Shown here: positions 1 through 11,467 of the stretch, piece by piece | Position numbering within the stretch: position 1 is the stretch's first letter | How the letters are laid out: every line of letters starts with the position of its first letter | Made by a program: the position numbers and the translations under genes | Source of the DNA: Nymphaea colorata | Lineage: Eukaryota; Streptophyta; Magnoliopsida; Nymphaeales; Nymphaeaceae | DNA length: 64,000 nucleotides | Assembly (NCBI RefSeq): GCF_008831285.2 | Contig: NC_045149.1 | Coordinates: 1,242,001-1,306,000, forward strand | Reading direction: 5' to 3' | The notes under the pieces: model-generated | Told to the model about the DNA's origin: nothing | Seen by the model: only the letters and a program-made list of their open reading frames with translations | The model's database searches: none

Positions 1-360
1 AAAACATCAATGGTAAAAACCTCGATTCATCAAACTAAAGATCTCCGTTCAAACTAAAGATTCACGCTTAAGAACTTTATTTTACTTTTTTGGTATTAAT
101 CAAATGCCAGATTTTAAGATAAAAATGAAGGGAGGGAAGTGTGATTTTAAATCAGCAGCTTTTAAATTTTAAATATCTCAAATCCAAAGCTATCAAGCGT
201 ACCTTAAGCGATATAGGGATTCAAAGCAATTGGATTCGACAAAAAAAAAGAAAAGACTATGTTTGTTAGTATTCAATATTTTATTTTTTAAAATTTTAAT
301 AGAATAAAGAAAATGTGGCTATGTCTGTAGTTTTGAATGGAAAACAAATCTACAAGGCAT
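1..360. other. AT-rich intergenic DNA, nothing recognised
   Basis: Low-complexity AT-rich sequence with short A and T runs. No open frame, splice-flanked exon or repeat structure was seen. Confidence 0.6.
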
Positions 361-560
361 CACTACTAAAACGTTATTTTTACCAACGTTGGACTTTAAA
401 TGTAGGTGAAGATTAATTTTTACCAACGTCTAGAAGATGGTATGGTTAAAGTAGCCTTAGCCACATGTCACTAACATGTCGTTGAAGTTGAACTTTTATG
501 ATGTTAAGCTTGAAAACGTCCAAAAAAAACTTTTTACCAACATCCACTTCACATACGCCA
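361..560 (+). mobile_element. CACTA-type terminus (one end only)
   Basis: The sequence begins CACTACTAAAACG, a typical CACTA (En/Spm) terminal inverted repeat. It is followed by short repeated motifs of the ACCAACGT kind in both orientations (around 382, 423, 478, 516 and 535), as expected for subterminal transposase-binding repeats. I found no matching opposite end to the right, so this is a truncated element or one whose other end has decayed. Open frames here are repeat shadows. Confidence 0.5.
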
Positions 561-1250
561 AAATCTCTCTCTCTCTCTCTCTTCCAATGAAAGACTGCTT
601 GGAAATTTGCTCCTTTTTTATTGCAACGAGAATATGCTTCATGCATCCATGCGTTGTCTATAGACTGGGAAAACCAGAAGGCCTGCACACACACCCCTTC
701 ACCAGTCGAGCAAACTGGTGGCCTCCCCCTATACTGCAAAAGCGAAAAGCCACACGAAAAAACTGTCAGATCCTTTCTTATTCAACTTCACACCTGCCGA
801 ATAGATCTCTGCATTTGAGAGCCAGCCTGCCCATCTCTGCACATGAATTTGAAACCTACAGACGATACGCCACCACGCCAGTGTAGCAACCAGCTTCCCC
901 TTCTTCAATTCGTTGGTACCTCGGCAACCCAAATAAAATATGGGCACCGGTAGGGGATCCTGACCCTCTCTCATATTTTTAAAATTTAAGAAAATTTACA
1001 TGTAACATACAAAAATTTTAGTTTAAGCTATATAAAAAGTTTGAAAATTTATTTTTTTTGGTTCTTATTAAAATTTTGAAACTGTAGTTCAACCTTGTAA
1101 CAAAGAATTTCTGACTCCACCCAGCTTCAGTTGTCCATTCTTCGTATGCAACAGATTGTGCCCATCTAGCCAAATCAATCATCTCGCTGCCCCTAGTAGT
1201 ATCGAACGTGGACTATGAATGGCAGATTTTCCAGCGCAACGCTTAAGAAG
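561..1250. other. Intergenic, with CT microsatellite and MITE-like AT-rich stretch
   Basis: A CT microsatellite lies at about 562-582. The stretch from about 940 to 1130 has the AT-rich composition of degraded plant MITEs. No credible gene is present; the overlapping open frames on both strands show no domain signature. Confidence 0.4.
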
Positions 1251-1269
1251 TGTAAAAGCATAGAGACGA

Positions 1270-1550
1270 TAGGCCTGGGCATCGGGCCGGCCCGATAGCC
1301 CAGGGCCTCAGCCCGGCCAGGACCCGGCCCGGCCTGGACCCGGCCCCTTTCCCCCGCCCTCCGTCGCGCTCTGAGAGTCTGATGGAGGAGGAGGGGAAGG
1401 GAGACGGTCCAGACGTTGGAGGATGGAGAGGGAGAGGGAGAGGGAGAGGGGGGAGCAGAGAGGGAGAGCGAGAGTCGGGCCGGGCCGCCGCCGGGCCAGG
1501 TTTTCCCCGGCTTGGACCCGGGTCCGATCGGGCCGGCCCATTGCCCAGGC

Positions 1551-1553
<3 letters not shown>
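1270..1553. mobile_element. GC-rich hAT-like MITE nested in the copia LTR
   Basis: 284 bp with inverted ends: the left end starts TAGGCCTGGGCA and the reverse complement of the right end starts TAAGCCTGGGCA. Both continue into a GGGCCGGCCCGAT palindromic core. Possible 8 bp target repeats are AGAGACGA and AGAGAGAG (6 of 8 match; the right copy lies in a GA run). It is absent from the partner LTR at 5846-6221, which shows it inserted after the retrotransposon did. The high GC content contrasts sharply with the surroundings. Overlapping long open frames are artefacts of GC-rich and GA-rich DNA. Confidence 0.65.

Positions 1554-1600
<47 letters not shown>
1554..1600. repeat. (GA)n microsatellite
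   Basis: About 23 GA units directly after the nested MITE. The partner LTR has only a short GA run at the equivalent place, so the array expanded after the LTRs diverged. Confidence 0.95.
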
Positions 1601-1602
<2 letters not shown>

Positions 1603-1962
1603 ACAAGCAGTTACGTGGCTCTGTCAAGATCGACCTACGTCCACGACAATATTCCTCTCCTTAATAATTCTGGTAAGAATGAATTCTCTCTTCTTACAAC
1701 GACATAAATTTTTGAAGAGGAAAGAAAGCTAAATAGGAATTTTCAAGCTGGTCTATCGAGATCGGATATTTTTGGATCTTCATTGAGAAATTGAATTTCT
1801 TTCCTTTTGAAACAAATTTTGGACGTTGGAGCATTTGTTGCTTTCCTCTTTTGAGTGTCAATCTCATTTCTTCCTTATTGGACTTGGTCTAAGCAATTTG
1901 ATTTATGTTGCAATATTGGCAAGAGCGATGGATGAATAGGATTGGCAACCTTATCTTTAACA

Positions 1963-1971
1963 TGCCCCTTC
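1963..1971 (-). other. Polypurine tract of the copia element
   Basis: On the minus strand GAAGGGGCA lies immediately before the 3' LTR start (TGTTAAAG). This is the expected position for plus-strand priming. Confidence 0.7.
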
Positions 1972-3933
1972 GATCCAATCTCCATTTCAAGGACGTTTAG
2001 CATTTCCTTGAGATAATAAAATCTTGTTCCTGGTAATGACTTAGTAAAAATAGCAACTAATTGGTTTTCTAACTGAACATATTTAATCTCACTTATATTG
2101 TCTGCCACCTTTTTTCTAACAAAATAATAGTCAATTTCTATGTGTTTTGTTCGTGTATGGAAAACTGGATTTACGGCCAAGTATGTTGCTCCCATGTTGT
2201 CGTACCATAGAATTGGTTTCTTAGTTTGACTTCCCAGATCTTTCATCAAGTTATTCAGCTGTATTACTTCTGAAAGAGCTCCTGCAATGGACTTATACTC
2301 TACTTATGTGCTAGATTTAGCTAATGTCTGTTGTTTGGTAGATCTCCAAGATATGATAGTGTCCAACTTTTGTAATATAGCCACTAGTGGATCTTCGGTC
2401 GTTCGGGCACCCAGCCCAATCTGCATCAGAGTAAGCACATAAAACGAAAGAATTGGGTTTTGATATCACAAAGCCATGCTGCATGGTGCCTTTAAGGTAT
2501 CGTAAAATTCTTTTGACATGAGTCCAGTGAGTTGAAGTGGGCTGGTGCATGAACTAGCAAGCTTTATTCATTGCAAAGGCAATATCCGGGCGTGTTAAAG
2601 TGACATACTGAAGAGCTCATAGATTTGTCGGTACTGAGTTTCATTTTCCAATTTTTCGCCATCGAGTTTGGATAGAGGAATATTTGGAGCAGCAGGCATG
2701 ACACAAGATTTTGCATTTTCCATATTTGTTCGCCTTAAAATATCTCTAATATATTTTCCTTGTGAGAGAAAAATTTTGTTCTTTTGATGTGACACTTCAA
2801 TGCTTAAGAAGAAATGTAATTTGCCAAGATCTTTTATAGAAAAGGCTTGTCAGACTATGTATAATCCTTTGAATTTTCTAAAGGTTATTTCCTTTAATAA
2901 TTATATCATCCACATATATAAGTAAGAAGATGATTTTATCTTGTGTTTTTCTAACAAAAAGTGAAGTATCAACTAATGACTCATTGGACCAATTTTCAAG
3001 AAGATATCATTTGAATCGTATAGTGGTAGGTTTTATCACTGGACTGTATGTGTCAGAATAATCATCAATTCCTTCCTTCTGGCTATAACCTTTGGCTAGA
3101 AGTCTGGCCTTGTAAAGAGCAATGGTCCCATCTGAACATCTTTTGATTTTAAAGACCCACTTACATGCAACTAGATTAACTCCCTTAGGTGGTGCGACAA
3201 GGTCCCCAGTTTGATTTTTGTAAGGGGCGTCAATTTCACTTTGCATCGCTTCAATCCATCGTAGGTCTTTTAAAGCCTCCTCAAAACTTTCTGGTTCTCG
3301 TTCTTCCAGATATGTAGTAGCCATGTAAACCTTGGGTCGCCTAGTTCCATTTTGGGACCTTGTGATCATGAGTTGAGTCCTACTTGAAACATCAATGGTG
3401 AAATCAGGAGGAGATTGATCAATAGCATTTTCTTGAATTCCATGATTATAAGTATGACTTTCATCAATTGAATTGGTCAACTGGTTGTTTTGAGTTTGAT
3501 CTTCTTCCCATGAATTTGGACCGGGTAAGAATATATATTTGGATCCATTTGGATCAGACCTTGCTTTCTTGAAGTTGTCTTCTTTTTGAGTCTGAACTGA
3601 AGGCATGTCTAGATGATTGAAAATCCATTTTCCAATGTCTCTTTCAGTGGTAAGAGAACCACATCTATGAACCAAGAAATTGGTCTCATTGAAAACAATG
3701 TGTTTGCTAATAAAGACCATGATAGTAATAGGATCCAAACATATGTATCCTTTATGACATGTCCCATAGCCAAGAAAGACACATGCTTTGGATTTTGGAG
3801 AGAGTTTGGACTCTCTATATGGCACAAGAAAGGGATAACAAGTACATCCAAAAACTCGAAAATAATCATATTGAGGAACATCTTTGAATACAATTTCAAA
3901 TGGATATTTATTTCCGAGTTCTAGACTAGGCAA
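1963..3933 (-). pseudogene. Copia pol: reverse transcriptase and RNase H, broken
   Basis: Reading down the minus strand, the frame at 3007-3933 contains the late integrase region and the start of the reverse transcriptase (WIEAMQSEID, then CKWVFKIK and KARLLAKGYSQKEG). The catalytic YVDD is readable at 2905-2916. The frame at 2595-2795 continues the reverse transcriptase, and 2317-2550 carries the HPT-WxxVKRILRYLKGT block with DADWAGC. RNase H finishes in 1875-2249 (ILWYDNMGATYLAVNP, RTKHIEIDYYFVR) and reads into the LTR. At least four frame breaks separate these blocks, so no full polyprotein can be made. Confidence 0.88.
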
Positions 3934-5011
3934 TCAGTTGATGACGTGAACTGCCGTTCTCAAAAAATCAACCCAAAAATGCTGAGGAAGAGATGCATGA
4001 ACCATCATACTTAAAACTGTCTCAACAATACGACGATGTTTTTTCTCCATAACGCCATTTTGTTAAGGCATGTGGGGGCAAGAAAGCCATCTTTTTATTC
4101 TATTTGAGCTGAGAGAATTTGAGAAATCATTTCTTAGAAACTCGCCACCAGAATCGCTATGAAAATTTTTTGTCTCATGTCCAAATTGTTTTTCCACAAG
4201 CACCTCAAAATTTTGAAAGCATGGCAGCGTGTCTGATTTTCTAACAAAGGAAAAAATCCAACTAAAACATGAAAAATCATCCACAATCAATAGATAATAT
4301 TTGTAGCCTTCTCTAGAGCATATTGGGACAGGTCCTCAAAGATCAGCATGAAGTAAATGAAGAAGATGAATGCTAGTACTTAAACTAAAATCAAATGGCG
4401 GTCAGTGCATTTTAGCCAAGACACATCTGGAACAAAAATCAAGTTTACTATCATCCAAAGGCACATAATTATTTTTCTTAAGTAAATTCAATGTCGTCAA
4501 GTGAGAATGACCTAGTCGTTGGTGCCAAAGATTGAATGGAAGGCTTCTAGAATGCTGGGTAATAAGAGCACGCTTGGTTCCTTTGCTGGCTTCATGAGTC
4601 CATATGTATAAACCATCCTTAGTGTGAAGAGCTGCCCCTGTCTGCAAATCTCTAACAACAAATCCATTAGCATCAAATTCCACCAAGCACTTGTTGTCTT
4701 TTGTAAAACCAGAGATAGATATAAGATTTTGGCTGATCATTGGCATATGCATTGCATTCTTTAACTGAATGGAACGAGAGATTGAGTTGAGAAATATGTT
4801 ACCGATATGAGAAATTGGAGCCTTAGCACCATTGCCTTCAAGAACTCATTCTCCACCTTAGTATTCGACTTTGTTTTTTATGGATTCATCACTATAAGTC
4901 ACATGGTGGGTTGCACCACTATCAGGGTACCAAGCATTGTTGCAACCTCCGTTTAGAGCCATGGCCATAAAGACCTTAGGTATGTCATAGCACGTCCGCG
5001 CAGTATGATTT
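3934..5011 (-). pseudogene. Copia pol: protease and integrase, broken
   Basis: The protease signature WYPDSGAT lies at about 4909-4940 (minus). The GAG-pre-integrase zinc region is in 4402-4752, with the LWHQRLGHS histidines and the FCSRC cysteines. The integrase core in 4063-4290 shows the first Asp (IVDDFSCFSW) and the second (HSDSGGEF). The segment carrying the catalytic Glu is readable around 4030-4065 but is preceded by a stop codon and a substituted motif. Loss of the frame here alone would inactivate integration. Confidence 0.85.
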
Positions 5012-5810
5012 CTAACCCACAAAATTGACATATAACCTGCTGATTTTCAGAATTCTTTTGCCCTTGAGAGCTTTATCTAGCAGGGTAAGAGTTTCTTTCG
5101 GGGCTATGGCCACTACGATCCCATGACCACTATAGCTTCCACGACGACCATATAAAAAAAGTAGTTGCTGAAGATTCAACTTGGGCAAGACTTTTAGGAG
5201 CAAGTAATTGAAGTCGACGCTCTTGATTAAGCAAGAGATCATGTAACTTGGAAAAGGTGGGTAGAATTTTGGACATGGTGACTGTTGTAATAAAACTCTC
5301 ACACTCACTTGATGTGCTGTTGAGAGTATGCAAGACCAGATCTGAATCAGTTACTATTTCATTCACAACTCTAAGAGAATTAACCAAAAACCTCACGTTG
5401 TTGAGATATTCTAGCATACTTTTGTCATTCCTTTTAATATTTTGCAAATCTCTCTTTAATTGAAAGATACAAATATTTGAATGAGATGCATGAGCCTTAT
5501 CCACGCCCCCCCAAGCTTCATGAGCCATTTTATATGAGATAATTTCAGTGAGCATAGATTCAGTAATGGTGGACAATATCCAACTTAACGCAAGATGGTC
5601 AGAGCGCTTCCATTTGATATACTCTGGATTTATTTCAGTGGAGTTATCATTCAATTTTTTTTAGGTGGAAGAGCCATCAACATAGCTTAATAAATCTTGG
5701 CTATACATGGCACTCCGGAGTTGCGGTTTCTAGAGGAGATAGTTGTTTTCATATAGCTTGACAGATACAAGGCTTGCAATAGCATTCTATTGAGGACTGA
5801 TGGTTGCCAT
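4988..5810 (-). pseudogene. Copia gag (nucleocapsid), broken
   Basis: An ATG at 5810 begins a short frame with the copia gag N-terminal pattern (VKLYENNYLL) but with in-frame stops. The main surviving frame, 5130-5654, contains W-S-DHLALSWILSTITESM and FQLKRDLQNIKRNDKSMLEY, typical of the UBN2/retrotran gag domain. A CX2CX4HX4C zinc knuckle can be made out around 4988-5035, but it is split by a frameshift. Expected role in the intact family: capsid assembly and RNA binding. Confidence 0.82.
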
Positions 5811-5833
5811 AGTAGATTGCTGAAGCGAATGTG

Positions 5834-5845
5834 GCTCTAATACCA
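5834..5845 (-). other. Primer-binding site, initiator tRNA-Met type
   Basis: On the minus strand TGGTATTAGAGC follows the 5' LTR directly. It differs at one position from the usual plant copia TGGTATCAGAGC. Confidence 0.85.
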
Positions 5846-6221
5846 TGTAAAAGTATAGAGATGTGTGTGAGAGAGAGAAAGCACACACAAGCAGTTAAGT
5901 GGTTCAGTCAAGATCGACCTACGTCCACGACAATGTTCCTCTCCTATACAATTCTGGTAAGAATGAATTCTCTCTTGTTACAATAGGATTTTTCAAGCTG
6001 GTCTATCAAGATAAGATATTTTTGGATTTTGATTGAGAAATTGAATTTCTTTCCTTTTGAAACAGATTTTGGCATCTTCGGACGTTGGAGCGTTTGTTGC
6101 TTTCCTATTTTGAGTGTCAATCACATTTCTTCCATATTGGACTTGATCCAAGCAATTTGATTTACGTTGCAATATTGGCAAGAGTGATGGGTAAATAGGA
6201 TCGGCAACCTTATCTTTAACA
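5846..6221 (-). repeat. 5' LTR of the copia element
   Basis: 376 bp, with plus-strand ends TGTAAAAG and TTTAACA. It matches the 3' LTR outside the nested MITE. It carries a short GA run at the site where the other LTR expanded. Confidence 0.9.
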
Positions 6222-6388
6222 AGAAGCAGGACACCAAAACTATGAATTTAGATAAATAGTTATTTTTTATTTTATAGGATAAGCATGAGGTGCGGTGGTT
6301 GGTGAAAGGATGTAATGGTTAATTTGGGGAACGGCGACTCCAGAGAGGAGAGTTTAATAGACAATATGGATCCCAAGAATGGTGTACA

Positions 6389-6960
6389 TACTACAAAAAG
6401 ATCATGCATCAGTGACCTGTGGCGGGACGGCCGTAGGGGAAAATGCACTTCTAAGTTCTATCGGCGTTGGTCATACTTTCACCGATGCGTATAGAGGTTG
6501 GCGATCATATTTTTACCCACTTTTAATCATACGATGGTGATACCCGAAGTAACCATGCACGTCGATAATAATCCTCACCTACTCTTGCCGACGATGTTTA
6601 ACGACGTGTTCTTACTCGTTGGTAATAGTTTTAGTGATGTCCTTTGGACGTCGGCAATACTTTTTCTCACATACAACAAGATCGCACGTCGATAATAATC
6701 CTCACCTACTCTTGCCGACGATGTTTAGCGACGTGTTCTTACTCGTTGGTAATAGTTTTAGTGATGTCCTTTGGACGTCGGCAATACTTTTTCTCACATA
6801 CAACAAGATCCATACCGATGCCTAGACAGAATATGTCGGGAAAAGCTTTCATCGACAAAGGTTTTACCGATACCCGAACAAAACATCGATAAAAATTTTA
6901 CACACTTGCCTCACCTTTACGGAAACTTTTGATGGTCTAATAGACTTATTTTTTGTAGTG
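6389..6960. mobile_element. Non-autonomous CACTA element, 572 bp
   Basis: The left end reads TACTACAAAAAG (one substitution from CACTACAAAAA); the reverse complement of the right end starts CACTACAAAAAATAAG. The flanking 3 bp direct repeats are ACA (6386-6388 and 6961-6963), the CACTA-type target duplication. The interior is packed with CGTCGATAA, GCCGACGAT and ACGTCGGCAATA motifs in both orientations, typical subterminal repeats. It has no transposase, so it would depend on an autonomous relative. Three short open frames inside are shadows of the internal duplication. Confidence 0.88.
6557..6810. repeat. Exact two-copy 127 bp tandem duplication
   Basis: The unit starting GCACGTCGATAATAATCC at 6557 is repeated from 6684. 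I saw one difference (AACGAC versus AGCGAC). The near-identity implies a duplication more recent than the element itself. Confidence 0.95.
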
Positions 6961-9300
6961 ACAGTTTATACACACAGGAAAAACTCTTGCTAGTACTGTA
7001 CCCCTCTGTGGGGTTGAGAAATCTATTTTGCTATGTCTTCCACATGTTCTGTTTTCGCTCTCAATCTTTTCTTTAGCAGACTTGATCAAAGAACGCGCGA
7101 TACTCATTCTGGACGTTGCTTCTTCAGAGGAATGTTGCTCCTTCAGTGGAATCAGCGCCAACATTGGGTGGAATCAGCGCCAACATTGGGTGGAAGCAGA
7201 GCCAAGCTAAGGCAGAAACAGGAAGAGATAACCATTCATAATCAAGTCGAGACATAAAGCTGTTGAAGGTAGACGGTGTGTGCATATTCGTGATTAAAGA
7301 TAAGAGAAATCAAAACCAGAAAAGAAAAACTTACGATTTATTCCTGTGTTGCTTCTGCTAGTGTATGCTGTTTTATTGTCATTACCATACTGCTCTTCCT
7401 TTGTCTCTGCTCTTCAATCTTGTGGTTGCATGTTTTTTCCTTTCTTCATCGTCTCTCGGTTTCCTGTATGCTGCTACCATCATTGTCGTTCTGTTCTAAG
7501 TGTTGAGTTTCCTTGCTTAAATTTGCTGTGTTTCTCCATTGCTGCCTCTGCTGTCTGTTATACCTCTCTGTTGAGCCTGTTTCTTTCTCTTTTTTTTTTC
7601 CCGTTCACTCTCTACAAAATTGAAAAAAAAGGGACTAGCATTTTTTGCGTAAATAGTTTAAAACTACTCATTCATTGTAGCATCAGTTTTCAAACTATCT
7701 AATTTTTGCAATTTCTGAATTTTGTCATAGGTTATCGGTCCTCTATCTTTCAGAAGCAAAAAAAAATTTCAAAGTTATCACTTGAAATTGATTGTATGGA
7801 GAGTTTCCATTCCAAGATCCCTATCAATCTAATATGGTTGACCGAGTTTTTGAATTCATCAAATCAACTACCTAATCAAGTTGTCGTGTTTTCCAAACTA
7901 AGTCAAATTTTCATGTTTTCAGCTGTTAGCCTAGGTTCAATCCGATTAGTATCTAATTTTGTTTTCTCTCATGCTCCAAACATACTTAGGATTTTGTAAC
8001 ATGCCCTAACTCAGTCTATGGTATTTCGGCTTGCTGAACTTAATTTTAATGTTAGCTTATATTCTTGTTATTAAGCATGTTGTGTTTGATTCTTAATATT
8101 ATAACGATGCTTTCGATTTCTAATTTACATTTGAATTCATTAAAAGGAATTCAAGTTGGCTCTATATGTGCCTCTAGACAATAGTCATTGCATGTATGTT
8201 CATGATCTAGCTTGGCTCCTACATATGTTCAGATTTCAGATCTCACTTTGGATTTTAGATCTCACTTTGGATCTCACTTTGGATTTTAGATCTTAAAACT
8301 TTAGATTTCAGAGCCATGTTATTACAAGTTTGGATTATAGAACCAAACTCAGATCTCAACTTTAGTCGACCCTAGATCCAAAACCTAATCTAACACTTTT
8401 AGTTTTAAATCGTTGAATTGGATTACTGATAGTGGATTCAGATTTTTCCTGAATTAAACTTGAACTCATACTTGAATAACAATGTTTCAGATTTCAGATC
8501 ATAGATCTCCTTAGGTTCTCATCTTAAAAAAACACTTGAAACCGGATCTCAACTCTATCTGGACTTAGTTTCACATGCATTCATATTAGATGTTGGATTT
8601 GTTGCATGGATTGATGTGATACAAATAATGAATTGAGTCTTTGGATTCCATTAAATTAACTTAACTTCTATGGTCAACATAAATACCATAAGACCTGAAC
8701 ACATCGAAAATAAGGATATACGATGAAGAACAGTCCTTTCTTTGATGACACCAACTATTTCTACCCTAACTGGGAAGGTCGCAATAGGAAGAAAAATTAT
8801 TCCATACAATTTCACCATCATCACCATAAGTGTCTGAACAAAAAAAATTTAACACACACCAAATAAAGACAGAAACATAACAAAAAGGATCAATCCTCCT
8901 AGAAGACTTGCCACCTTAAAATTCTAAATATTTAATGAGGTTAGAGAAAACAATGTGATCGCTGATAACATGATGTACATATATTAGCTTTTCAGCATGG
9001 TTGGCATGCATATGTATATGTCACCTTATCACAAGAGCAAGGAAAACAACCATCATTTTATCAAAGTACCATAAATGTAAACATTTATTAGAATACAACT
9101 TTCACGACTGATTAAGATCATATGAATATTAACAATATAGGGAAACCATAGTGAGCTTTCAATTGCTCTGGAGGTGAGTTTTATTGACCGAACCATTTAA
9201 ACTGATTGACTTATCCTTTTATGTGATTTTTTACCGATTGGCTTCTAAGTGTCCATAAATGGAAACCTAAAAGTTTTTGATGGAGGCTTAATAAGTGGTT
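6961..9300. other. Intergenic; short tandem duplications, no gene recognised
   Basis: A 22 bp unit (TGGAATCAGCGCCAACATTG...) is duplicated in tandem at 7147-7190, followed by a diverged third start. A small duplication based on GATCTCACTTTGGATTTTA lies at about 8232-8300. Frames at 7346-7702 and 7706-7999 are T-rich and have no domain or codon signal. A solo LTR at 6961-7350 is possible but unproven. Confidence 0.4.
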
Positions 9301-9344
9301 AGAGAATTGATGAACTAACAAATTAATGCTTGTACCCAAGCAAG

Positions 9345-9522
9345 CACATTTTTCTTTCACTTGCATCAAAAGCATATTTCACAATCCTATGTTATACATG
9401 AGGAAGTGCAACTTGACCAACAGCTATCCTATCCATTGGGTGCTACAAACAAATCAACTTCTTAGCTAAAGGACCAAATGGGCTTGATGCAACAAACCAA
9501 CTCAAGACTGCTTCTGGGGAAG

Positions 9523-9530
<8 letters not shown>
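9345..9530 (-). pseudogene. Possible exon remnant, unknown protein
   Basis: On the minus strand a CTTCCCCAG acceptor-like site is followed by a protein-like frame with LSWFVASSPFGPLAKKLI, interrupted by two in-frame stops, then MDRIAVGQVALPHV and KYAFDAS. The residue pattern looks coding rather than random, but I do not recognise the family. A neighbouring minus-strand frame at about 10130-10210 (AYVECFYALHNLHVSRTL, after a TTGCAG acceptor) could be another exon of the same decayed gene. Confidence 0.2.

Positions 9531-9573
<43 letters not shown>
9522..9573. repeat. (AT)n(GT)n microsatellite
   Basis: A compound dinucleotide tract. Confidence 0.97.
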
Positions 9574-9574
<1 letters not shown>

Positions 9575-10129
9575 CATTGTGGGCACTACTCATATTATTG
9601 AGAAGTTTCTAAGCAGGGTGGGCATGTAGTCACTTGTGCCTCAACATGGCTCAGCCACCAAGTGAAAATATGTGATGACTCATTTTCCGTTGCACTGCTC
9701 TGCAATAACATAAAAGGTTGAACAATCAACAAAGATTTCCATTTGAAAGACCCAACAAAATACCTTTTTCAGAATCCATTGCTACTGAGAAGGAAGCTAT
9801 TGCATCCCAAATTTATTGTTTCATGTATGCCATTGTACTTGGCATTTAATGCATCGAACCCATAACATGATTTAAGTTGTTAAGAAAAGCCTGAAAGAAA
9901 TGGTTGGACTTGCAATTGACAAACAAAAAAGAAAAAAAAAAGAATCTGAATTTTAACTTTATGTGAGGACGGGCCTGCACTCTATACTCCATAGTGGTGA
10001 ACAGAAAAGTTTAAAACAAATTCACAGAGATAAACAAGTCAACTGCTTTTGATCCTTAGCCACATCATTTAAAATTCCAACAGCAACATGTTTTCCAATT
10101 AATTTATGGAATTTGTCCATGATTTTCTA

Positions 10130-10210
10130 TGGAAATCACAAGAATTTGTCTCAATGTTCTACTAACATGGAGGTTGTGAAGAGCATAAAAACATTCTACA
10201 TACGCCTGCA
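10130..10210 (-). pseudogene. Possible exon remnant, unknown protein
   Basis: The minus strand reads TTGCAG then GCGTATGTAGAATG, encoding AYVECFYALHNLHVSRTL. It has an acceptor-like start and a continuous frame of about 30 codons. No family recognised; it may belong with 9345-9530. Confidence 0.15.
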
Positions 10211-10296
10211 ACAAGATAAAAAATATATGAATAATATACAAATTTACAATTAATCAACAAAGCTTATAGAAATATAAAATTATGTTCAGCACAAAT

Positions 10297-10298
<2 letters not shown>

Positions 10299-10391
<93 letters not shown>
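10299..10391. repeat. (TA)n(CA)n microsatellite
   Basis: About 35 TA units followed by about 11 CA units. Confidence 0.97.
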
Positions 10392-11467
10392 GGCATGGGT
10401 AAGAGATACAAATTAGACCAATCAAAATTAATTATTAAAATACTGTTTTACAATCTAACCTTATAGAAATGATTTTAAGAGTGTTTTGGTGAGAAACATA
10501 TATTGAGTTAGCCGTTTTCTTACTTAAATTATGTTTTTAAATAATAAAAAATGAATGGCTCTTATAACATCAAAACTTTGATAGTAGAAAGATCGATTTT
10601 TTTTACAAAAATGACTTGAATGAAAAAAATGATTTGTCTTAGATTAGTGTTTATAAACACAATAGAAGGTTCACATTTTCTTTTAAACACTTTAATACAA
10701 ATATAAGAGATCTGGTTTTTATATCCAAGTGGTTTGGTATCTACCAATCAGTCGTGTTTGCTTGGGACATACTTTGACTGTAGAGGTCTGGCTTAGACTG
10801 GAAGTTGTCCAGTCTATATTGATGCAAGTGTCTCTAATCTTCTGATGCTGCAGTGGACATGAAGGCATTTAATTTTGCTTGCATCTCAAATTCAGTCCAA
10901 AGGTCAAAAAAAAAAAAATCACTCTACTGTAAAGGTCTTGCTACTAATTTCTAGTTATCTTTTCCATGAGATCAAGAACCTCAAGCCTTTGAATAATTCG
11001 ACCAAAGACTGTTTACTGTTCCCCCTGGCATTATACAAGAAATGAACAGCAAGGCAGACAGGATTAATCTCAGCAGCTAGTATCTCCATCTTTGTATATA
11101 TATGAAATGGATGCTTTTAAATATGACAAACCGGTGCAAGCAAGAAAAATTATGATAAGATCCTGAAGGCAGATGGACATGAACAGGTTACATTGGGAAA
11201 ACTTAAACAAAAAAAAAAAAAAAAAGACAAGCGGCTAATATTTAGTTTATGTAGTTTCTGGTAACCCAAAGATTGAAATTCTTGAGCTTTCACAAGATAC
11301 TGAACTTCCTTCCAATCATTCTTGAGGTGGGTGACCAGGTTACTCTGAATTAACTTAGACTGCTTTTGATATTCTCAATAATATTTTGGCAATAGTCATA
11401 ATCTTTTAATCATTGATAGTAAGCTTTGAACCACCAGGAGATCCTCAAGATTGAATTTAGATCAATT
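10392..11467. other. Intergenic, nothing recognised
   Basis: AT-rich DNA with poly-A runs (near 10908 and 11211). No domain-bearing frame. Confidence 0.5.

Larger units (their letters stand above)
1251..1962 (-). repeat. 3' LTR of the copia element, enlarged by insertion
   Basis: 712 bp against 376 bp for the partner LTR. The right half (about 1600-1962) aligns well with 5885-6221, including the AAGATCGACCTACGTCCACGA block, with small indels. The excess is explained by a MITE (1270-1553) and a GA microsatellite. Confidence 0.9.
1251..6221 (-). mobile_element. Ty1/copia LTR retrotransposon, structurally complete, coding-dead
   Basis: A 4971 bp element read on the minus strand. Two LTRs share the same ends: in element orientation they start TGTTAAAG and end CTTTTACA. 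The element is flanked by the 5 bp direct repeat AGAAG (1246-1250 and 6222-6226). Domain order on the minus strand is gag, protease, integrase, reverse transcriptase, RNase H, which is the copia order. A primer-binding site abuts the right (5') LTR and a polypurine tract abuts the left (3') LTR. Stops and frameshifts throughout make it non-autonomous now. The left LTR is longer because it contains a MITE and an expanded GA run. Confidence 0.93.

Noticed and set aside
1193-1732. Several overlapping open frames of 77-144 codons on both strands
   Set aside because: They translate GA/CT microsatellite and the GC-rich MITE nested in an LTR; residues are low-complexity (RERERE, SLSLSL).
3613-3924. 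Plus-strand frame of 103 codons
   Set aside because: It is the antisense shadow of the copia pol frame.
6498-6892. Three related plus-strand frames sharing repeated peptides
   Set aside because: They are readings of the 127 bp tandem duplication in the CACTA MITE; the period is not a multiple of three and frames differ between copies.
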